Shown here piece by piece: positions 56,546-64,000 of a stretch of 64,000 nucleotides of DNA. A program made the position numbers and the translations under genes. Where the stretch lies: NCBI GenBank assembly GCA_963920635.1, contig OY987300.1, positions 57,805,415 to 57,869,414 on the forward strand. The letters are read 5' to 3'. The DNA is from Pseudeuparius sepicola (taxonomy: Eukaryota > Arthropoda > Insecta > Coleoptera > Anthribidae). The stretch's first letter is position 1. Each line of letters starts with the position of its first letter. Below the pieces are notes generated by a model. It was not told the origin of the DNA, ran no database searches, and worked only from the letters and a program-made list of their open reading frames with translations.

Positions 56546-57949
56546 CTACTCCGTTTCATGAGGCAAACTTTTTAAAAAATCCTGAAATTCGGAAAGCCTG
56601 ACTAAAGGTAATTCTCCTTTACATAGTGACATTAGATCTTCGTTATTCTTAGGAGGTTCAACGTTTAAAGGTTGTAGAGTTGTGTTAGATAAGGCAGTGC
56701 TATTTACACGCTTCAGACTAATTGAGTCATATTCTTTTTCTAGGTGGCTTGTCTTTAAATATAGTTTTGCCGGGCATTGTTTCATTATCATAATTTCCAT
56801 AATATCTGGCACTTTCACAGAATTGCCACGGTCAGTTTCCCTAATCGATAAAATTCGTAGTTGTTTAGAAAAAGATTTGAAATCTTTAAAGTCGTCGTAG
56901 CCCATGGGTATAACTTTGTACGGTTGCTTACGACATGCTAAACGAATTATAGGATGAAGCTGAGATGGAATGAAAACGTCTCCTGCAGCTTATATTGCAG
57001 TGGATATGGCGCTGTGAGCTGCATCACCCTCGTTTTGTCCGTGATTGGTCTCAAAATAGCGCAAGGATATTTCTTCTAAGACCGAAAACTTACACAAGGA
57101 ATACACCAGCATCGACGCCATAATGCTATTTTTATTTTGGCCATATAACAACCATCACAAAAAAGAGCGACCTTTGTTATTTCTTGATTGTTATTTTTTT
57201 TTATATTTTGTAAATGCAGGTTGCAATTTCAGAGGACCCACGTCTACTTATGGCCTCATGCCAGACAAAACAAAAGCATTCTTTTGTAACAAGATCGTAA
57301 AATGTGAAATTGAAATTTGATAATCGGCTTTTTTGTAAAATAAGGCACTTTCTCTTGAAATAGGAAGGTAAATCACCTGTTGCAGGTCAAACACCCCACA
57401 TAACTTACTTCTATCTTCGTGTGCTTTTTCTTTGCATTCTGATTTAATTTTTCTAACCATTGTTTGTTCAGAAATGTGACTATTGTATCTGTCCGTTAAC
57501 TTTTCTTTTGTAACTTCGTCCCCGTCAAGGTAAGTTCTGCATTGCGAACATTGATCTTTCTTAGGTCTAAAAAAAGATAAATTTTTCTGCTTAAAGATTT
57601 TTCGGTACAGATTATAACTTGCTTTTCCACTTGATTCTCCACATTGATATAGGTGTTCCAAGTACATGGCGTACATTTTCTTCAGAGAGAGATCTGGGTG
57701 AAGGTACATTTTGGATGTTTTTGAACGGCAATAATGCGATTCAACTTTCGGGAATCGATCTATGTGAATATCCACCGCCTTTCTTATGCTAGCTTCTTTT
57801 TTTCTGATTTCATCGCTTCTTTGCCTGCACCCCTTCTGTCGATTTCTAAAACACTTATGTCGTTTATTTTTGCAAAGGAGTGCGGGGCTGTGTGCACGTA
57901 TATATAGATGAAAAAGAGAAAGAAGTGTATTTCCGTGCAAATAATTCAA
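56546..57949 (-). pseudogene. Decayed transposase-like gene of a repeat family (copy 1)
   Basis: The longest frame of the window (57949-57248) carries RFPKVESHYCRSKTSKMYLH, LYRKIFKQKNLSFFRPKKDQ with CSQC, and CGVFDLQQVIYLP, whose Asp may be catalytic. A frameshift follows. The neighbouring frame continues FYDLVTKECFCFVWHEAISR, RGSSEIATCIYK, then CDGCYMAKIKNSIMASMLV (second acidic site) and NHGQNEGDAAHSAIS. After one stop, GDVFIPSQLHPIIRLA leads into MGYDDFKDFKSFSKQLRILS and, finally, CKGELPLVRLSEFQDFLKSL with the terminal stop. The order matches a multi-copy insect protein family that I take to be DDE/RNase-H-type transposases. A link to Sola-type elements is possible but unproven. The N-terminal part is not seen upstream. 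Confidence 0.58.
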
Positions 57950-58735
57950 TTAAAAATCATGGTAAAGCGCTTTAGGCTATTAAGCCATCCTCAGTACCAC
58001 CTAAAAAGAACGTATGACATAAAATAGGGGGTTGGAAAAAGTTAACTGTGGAAAAACTAAATTGTTTTAACGTCATGTCATACTCACTTGTCAAGTGTGT
58101 ACAGGAAAATTGGAGCATAAAGCATTATACAACAGTAAAAACCCATAAAATAGAAGGTCACACCAAGTCACATTTTAAAAACTTTAAAATATTAACAAAT
58201 TATACAACTGTGGGCAGCCAAGCTACCCAAATTATTTAAACAAAAGACCAGCAGAAGTGCCAAATGCATCGTGGAAGGTGGAAGTGAAATTTGAGACATA
58301 ACCTGTTCGACATCCCGGTGAAGGAACTGGAAGTCAGTCGAAAAGCGCGCGAGATTTAAACTTGAAAACAAAATGTCATAGGCGGGTAAAAATATTTTAT
58401 GAAGAGTGAATGTGAAGGATTTGAAGAAATTTAATTCATAAGTTAAGAATTTATATTTAATAAATGTTTAATTAATGGTAATGAAAATTAGATAGAAATA
58501 GAAATTCGAAAAATTATTTGTTTATAGGATAAGCCCAAAAGCCTCCCCAAAGTCCCAAAAACGCGACACGAAAAGAGGAGACAACAGGACAACCCTGTAA
58601 GATGAAAAAAATTTTTCTTGGCCTTCATCTTCTTCACCTTCTTATAATATTTTAACTGCACAACCTTTACGTATTTTCCGACACTTCACAAAATTCCCCT
58701 TCAAGTTGTCACTTAATTTCACACAAACGGGCGTA
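57950..58735. other. No gene seen; hairpin motif at 57964-58000
   Basis: On the minus strand ACTGAGGATGGCTTAATAGC, then CTAAAGC, forms a short stem-loop of the type often found in retroelement ends (compare 50881-51457). The rest has short frames only. Confidence 0.35.
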
Positions 58736-58739
58736 TCTG

Positions 58740-58915
58740 ACTTACGCCTATACGTGAGAAATATTTTGTGGATGTTCCCATTTACGCCGTCAGGTGATGT
58801 TGTGACTATGCCCCACCTATAAGTTTTACAGATACGCCACTTTATGAAATCAAAGCCACCAGAGGGTGGCGTAACTCAAATCCGCACTTTTTGTTAGTTA
58901 CGCCCTTACGTGATA
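58740..58915 (+). repeat. Cluster of TACGCC words
   Basis: TTACGCC or ATACGCC occurs at 58742, 58782, 58832 and 58898 and inverted at 58869. Several copies are followed by a TANGTGA-like word (TATACGTGAG, CTTACGTGAT). Composition elsewhere makes this word rare. It may be a decayed tandem array or a cluster of binding sites. Confidence 0.4.
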
Positions 58916-59089
58916 AGAGGGACGATATGATTGTATGATAATCTTATGATATTTTTATCAAACAGTTAAAAAAACCTAATAGATTTTTGTTTATTATAAT
59001 TTTTTTTATACGACCTACGTATAGAGAAAAGTCACGCTTGGCCATTTTTTCAACCGAATCTCATTCATTGTATAACGACGTTAATCAAA

Positions 59090-59760
59090 TCTCATGCATT
59101 GTTCGTTGGCCGCTGAGCCAACCCTCTCGATTTTAACTCGCAAAACCCAATTTTTGGCGAGCGCGCCACCCGAATCCGTAATTAAATCGGACGGCGCAAT
59201 TCCCCGAAGACCGTCCGGTCCAATTTCAAAACACCCGATAAATCATCCCCGCGTTCCTAGATACCGTAATCAGTGATTCAATCGTAGGAATTCTAATTGG
59301 TATGGGGGCCCGCGCGTCGCGCGGCCGCCCCGCCGCCCCCGCGCCCAGGGCGCCCAGGGGCGGCAATCCATCAACGCCGGAGCAACCCCCGCGCGCGCTC
59401 TCCCTCTCTCTCGCCCGCCCCCCGTCTCTCTCTGCCCCCCCGCCCGCCCACCCTCCGCGGCTGACGCGATCATTTTTCTCCGGGGCCCGTTCCATCATCG
59501 CGTCACGCCGCCCCACCCCTCGCGCGACGTTGCCAAATGGGACGTCGAATTTTATTTATGGCCCCCCCGATCTGTTTCTGTAATTAATGATTGGACTGAT
59601 ATCATAGCGGGCCGGGTCCCCGGCACTCTTAATCGAATACCCCGAGATTAAAGCGGGCCCCGGACGGCGCGCCGGCCTGATTCGGTGCGGATGGTTTTCG
59701 GATTGCCGGGCGGATTGCGTTTTTGTTATTTGGTCGGCTTTGGAAACGTGACGAGGCGTG
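59090..59760. promoter_or_regulatory. Largest CpG- and GC-rich island
   Basis: This is the most GC-rich part of the window, especially 59310-59520 with long pyrimidine runs. Around it lie non-repetitive blocks with homeodomain-like cores (CCGTAATTAAATCGG, CTGTAATTAATGATTGG, TTTTATTTATGGCC). The frames crossing it on both strands are Arg/Pro/Gly-rich results of composition. A promoter or developmental enhancer is plausible; no transcript can be seen. Confidence 0.35.
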
Positions 59761-62400
59761 GGTGGCATGAAATATACAGATTATTTACCTATATCTCTAC
59801 CTCCTATACCTACAGTGTGTCTGTTTTTTTTTGTCTTAACATCCATAAAAATCGAAGTAGGCTGCGGAAATTGTACGGGACAATTTTTTACATGCCCCTA
59901 AAAGGTTATCATTTGCGAACTATTGGTTTGACATTGCCAAACTACCCTTCTGATATTTTAATAGCTGTGCATTTTTCGAAAATATATTAGACATTTTTCA
60001 ATCCATAAAATAACACCGTGAGATTATTCGGCTTCCCTCAATATAAATATGTATTATTTTTGTTCTTAGTTTTGTGTTTAGCAGATTCTTAGCTGATGAT
60101 GGTTGAACCAGACTTATCTAAGACATGTTCTTCCTTTTTCAAATATTAACAATGTTTGCTATTACTAACATTGTAGTCCATGTACAGAACATAAAAAATA
60201 TATTTCAAATAATTACACTATTTCAAACTTTTGCTAACCCTTCATTGTTAGGGTCAAAAACAGAAATTGGATTTAAATTCAAAATAAAATTACCTACCCT
60301 GAAGATGGTTGTAATATCTAACTCAGTTTTTACATCTGCATTGTCCTATTGCTTGTTTTCAGTAAATCAGCAGTGATGAAATAACCAAACAATGGGCTCG
60401 TCTGATCATACATAAATCGATGCAGGCATATAATACCTACAAGTTTAGTAGATTATTATACTACCTGACGTAGGATGACTTTTTAGTAAGGGTGCAATGG
60501 GTGATAGATATTTTGCTGCGACTCCAACAAAGGTGACGATCCTACTTGTTCTACTGTTATACATACTGGGATATTGTACCTAATACCGTGTCCAGAAATG
60601 ATATGGTATTCAACAAATGAAGTTGCTTATGTTAACGAAAATTGAATGTTGCCAATGTACAAAATGGATATTTCAGGAAATATAATAAGCAACTTTCCGT
60701 ACTTCTTATCCACCCTGAATATTCCTGTTTTTTTATCCCTTTCAACTACTGCTGATTTTAAATAGTTCTTTCACATTTCGACATAGATGTAAATCGTTAA
60801 TAAAAGTTTGTGATTTCTCTAAAAGGGCCTCAATCACTCTCAGAGGAAGGACTCAAGACTTAACTGTACCACATGACTGACCCACTAGATGCGCAAATTG
60901 ACGTGGATAGTAATCAACTGGGTACGGGTTTAACTTAAGGAAAAAGGCAAAAACTTAATTGTGAAGTTTAAGAGGGCGTAAGAGACAAAATTTGTCAAGT
61001 TGTTTTTCCAAAAAGGGCGGTCAAAACACATCAGACAACAATTTAATTTACATTATTAGGCAATTTTTGGACCAATCCTAGTTTTTTTTTTCATGACAAA
61101 CTTTGAGACTCACACTTCTAAAACCCTTTAATGGACGATTCAAATATGGATGATATTTATGCATAACTGGCCAAACCCTTATTCACAGCTTAGATTAGCC
61201 AACTAAAGGTAGAAGGTAGAATTCAATTACTCACGAGCAAAATGTCCTCAGAGGCAGGGATGACACGACCTGTTCATGTTTTTTGTACCGTATCAATCTC
61301 ATCTTTCACGAGGGTCCGACATTATTTTGAATTCATTTATACGCTGCGAGTAAATACAAGCAATGTATTAAAGGCATTAGTCAGACTGATGTATGACATA
61401 CGTCACGGGGCTGAAACTAGAAAAGATGAAAAATGCCGTAAAGGAAAGATGTCTGGGCGAAAAATACAAAAGGGAGAAAGCAGCGCTGTGTGAAACGCAG
61501 GGTGGCCAGTGGCGGAGATACTGGGAGGTTCATAAAATTTCTATTGTGGTATAATAATTAGTGTTTGTAAAAGTTAGGTTAAATTAAATTAATAATATAT
61601 AATAATAATAATTCTCACCGTAACAATACTTCAAACTAGGAGTACCCCAGAAGCAAATCAATGCTTGTGCGGGGAGGGGGACAATTACTATTATTTTGTC
61701 TTCGTTGCCATTTGCGGCTAAGGCCGACTTTTCCCGATAGAACTGGGATAGCATTCGCTCCTAAAACCCGAGAAAACCGAAGTAACCCCAGTGTGTGTAG
61801 GACAATTACTAAATAACACTGATAAAGCTATTAAGGAGTAATACCGTGAATCCACAATTTGTCCATCGCCGCTCTTAGCCATCAGCGGTGTTTTTCTATA
61901 GACATTATGTGCACGCATTTGCCTCGACCTCGGTTTGAACCAAGGTCGATCAAAGGCAGAAAAACATGCAGTCTAGATATAAAGTTAAAATTGAAGGAAC
62001 TTTTGCAATGTTAATGTTTCGATTGTTACAAAGTTAAAAGATACTTTAATTTAATTATGAAATTGCTGCTACAGTGTGTTTTGGGTTAGTTTAAAAAAAA
62101 CCTGCGGATATTTGTTCATGGTTTTTGCAACACTTACGTAATGTAAGCGGAGCTATATGCGAAACGTTGCTTAGATGCATTCTAAACAATTTTTTAAATA
62201 TGCAACTTTTATGTACATTCCAATAAGGGTCATATCGAAGAAAACTATTCAAAAATCAAAGTAGAGGCCATAGTTATATCGAAAACTGACAATCTAATGC
62301 ACGCTTTAATGCTAAACAACTTTCCTTTATATCATAATATTTTCATATCTTATTCGAATGAACTAACTTGTAAATTTGTTTAAGCTAGTCCCTAAAATAC
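59761..62400. other. Long stretch without a recognised gene
   Basis: Frames of 60-101 codons (the longest starting inside the island and ending at 59990; others at 60125-60376 and 61242-61493) have no recognised motif. A small palindrome, TCGACCTCGGTTTGAACC then AAGGTCGA, lies at 61924-61949. No paired element ends were seen. Confidence 0.4.
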
Positions 62401-62406
62401 CCTGTA

Positions 62407-62872
62407 CAGGGTGTCCAGATTTGGTTGCAAATGCGGGGTATCTCGGTTATTTTTAGAGCCTAATATAGATAATAACTACATAGTGTTATGTAAAGCTTAC
62501 GACAATCTGAATATAAATAGTAGAAAATATACAGGGTGATCTATTTAAGAAAAACTAAGTTTGGTCCATATATCGAACACTATCAATTTTAGTAAAAAAC
62601 TGAATACTGCACTGAATTCTACGTGAAAATGTCTATAAGATACAGTTTTTGCCATTTCAATATCATTAACCGTTCCCAAGATACGAAGTATGCCCGAAAA
62701 GCGCAAATTTTAAATTTCGCCCTGTATCTTAAAAACGAAGGTGGCTATGAAAAATCTGTTTACAGTATCTTTCGTTTCACAAAAAAGTAGCAACGGTTCG
62801 CGAAAACCGCAACTCCCTATCTCGAAAAATAACCGAGATACCCCGCATTTACAACCAAATCTGGACACCCTG
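62407..62872. mobile_element. 466-bp CAGGGTG element
   Basis: Left end CAGGGTGTCCAGATTTGGTT continues GCAAATGCGGGGTATCTCGG. The right end is the inverted CCGAGATACCCCGCATTTAC...CTGGACACCCTG. TA flanks both sides (62405-62406, 62873-62874). The arms match for about 50 bp. Inside, a further TACAGGGTGATC at 62531 and a GCCCTGTATC at 62723 suggest an older insertion within it. Confidence 0.75.
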
Positions 62873-62874
62873 TA

Positions 62875-63226
62875 CATACAGTTTAGAAAATTTTCACAGC
62901 ATCTTGGTTTGAGACCAAGTGGGAGCTATTTACAGAAAATCATGAGCTAATTCTAATTTCTATTGTCATTTACACTTATTCGGACACTTATCCGGGACAA
63001 ACTGTGTATAAATCTTTTTATCTTGCAAAATAGTCAGAAGTATTAATTTTCAATAATTAATATTATTAGTTCGCACCCAATTTTTTTATACTTTTTGCTT
63101 TTTAATATAAATATTGGACAGATTAGTATTAATTACTTGCACATCACAGTTCCAATTGGGAGCGCGATTCAACATTCAACAATAGCTCTCAAGCAATCTC
63201 AGATAAATATCTTTAAGTGCCGTTTA
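62875..63226. other. No gene seen
   Basis: AT-rich spacer between two elements. A short palindrome, CTTGGTTTGAGACCAAG, lies at 62905-62921. Confidence 0.4.
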
Positions 63227-63228
63227 TA

Positions 63229-64000
63229 CAGGATGATTTTTTTAGGTCTATACCACCGCGATTTCCTGGCTCATTTTGCGGCCTACAAAAAAAACGTAAG
63301 GAACAAAAATGTGATAATTTTGGACAGCTAAGTGGTGCTGCAAAGGAAATCGGCATCCATGGCCAATTTGCCGCGCAATATTAAAAAAACCTCAAATTGA
63401 GCAAAACTATTAATGGCCGTGGAATGTTTATTTTAAGAGGCAGAGAAAAACTTTTATATTGAAAATTGATGGCACTGAGAAGCTTTATCCACCCAGGTGC
63501 TCAGATAGTTTCAGCAAATTACACAGGGTCTTCGGCTCTCTTGAGACCATGAAAATTTTTTGTCGATTTTAGGTTTTTTTAGTACACAGCGAAAAGTTGG
63601 GAATGTCGCCTCGCTGACCAAAATTGCCATATTTTGTTTTCTTACATATTTTCTGTTCGGCCCAAAATAAGCAAGAAAATCGCTTAATAAGAAATAAACA
63701 AAAACAAAATTCATAGCCTCAAGAGAGCCCAAGACCCTTTGTAATTTTCTGAAACTATCTGAGTACCCATTTGCATAAAGCTTCTTAGTGCCATCAATTT
63801 TCAATGTAAAAGTTTTTCTCTGTCTCTTAAAATAAACACTCCACGGCCATTAATAGTTTTGCTCAATTTGAGGTTTTTTTAATATTGCGCGACAAGTTGG
63901 CCATGGATGCCGATTTCTTTTGCAGCACCACTTATCTGTCCAAAATTGCTACATTTTTGTTTCTTACGTTTTTTTTGTAGGCCGCAATATGAGCGAGAAA
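63229..64000. mobile_element. Fold-back element cut by the window end
   Basis: Left end TA then CAGGATGATTTTTTTAGG. The left arm (63229 to about 63550) is repeated in reverse from about 63706 to the last base, for example CCGTGGAATGTTTATTTTAA against TTAAAATAAACACTCCACGG. The outer right end lies beyond the window. The central part (63578-63680) also resembles the distal right arm in direct orientation, so the element holds an internal duplication. The 97-codon frame at 63511-63804 is arm sequence, not a gene. Confidence 0.72.

Noticed and set aside
59226..59583. Arg/Pro/Gly-rich frames in the GC-rich island
   Set aside because: All frames of this segment are open on both strands because of base composition; there is no recognisable domain.
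63511..63804. 97-codon minus-strand frame
   Set aside because: It is fold-back arm sequence.
1..64000. tRNA or rRNA genes
   Set aside because: I found no A-box/B-box pair with a plausible cloverleaf and no ribosomal RNA signature by eye; a tRNA or covariance-model scan could overturn this.

Overview
This is a stretch of eukaryotic, most likely insect, nuclear DNA. It is strongly AT-rich. It has no operon-like gene packing, no tRNA or rRNA gene that I can recognise, and almost every open frame is short. What can be recognised is wreckage of eukaryotic mobile elements, some with spliceosomal introns: Tc1/mariner-type, hAT-type, THAP-plus-DDE, a tyrosine-recombinase (Crypton-like) element, LINE and LTR pieces. 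I could not find one intact, confidently named host protein-coding gene.

The commonest structural theme is the fold-back element: two long inverted arms, often ending in CAGGGTG...CACCCTG and flanked by TA. These lie at 5182-6422, 12802-13558, 17505-18672, 44313-45745, 62407-62872 and, cut by the window end, from 63229. Single ends of the same type lie at about 2025, 15116, 17310, 44299 and 46353. Other fold-backs have different ends (4467-4708, about 9319-11930, 30718-31336, 31954-32340, 50881-51457) and one is a perfect palindrome with 151-bp arms (47169-47495).

Layout. 1-9300: AT-rich DNA, two fold-backs, one copy of a 1.1 kb TIR element (6891-8017) and a dispersed repeat. 9300-11930: a fold-back split by a 921-bp hAT-type element that has an 8-bp target duplication. 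12800-18700: two CAGGGTG elements and GC-richer unique islands. 18944-21697: three almost identical tandem copies of a 918-bp unit that run straight into the second copy of the 1.1 kb TIR element (21688-22790, opposite orientation). 23000-29700: GC-richer islands, a candidate solo LTR next to a LINE 3' end, and a THAP/DDE element relic with a visible intron. 30700-34000: head-to-head transposase remnants, a MITE-like element and a LINE relic. 38773-39198: a 141-codon Cys-rich frame with half of a ZZ-like finger. 40440-43735: a transposase scrap, then a tyrosine-recombinase gene on the minus strand with one intron and one frameshift. 44313-45745: a fold-back that carries a second element with 23-bp perfect TIRs and a PHD-like finger. 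47169-48291: the perfect palindrome, five copies of a 122-bp unit and an (ACAT)n tail. 50881-51457: another long fold-back. 54974-57949: two decayed copies of a transposase-like gene family, one lacking its middle. 59090-59760: the most GC-rich island. The right end is again fold-back DNA.

The gene remnants do not form a pathway. They record repeated insertion, internal deletion and inverted duplication of mobile elements in what looks like a gene-poor region, with several unique GC-richer islands that could be cis-regulatory DNA. All family names come from reading motifs by eye; no search was run.
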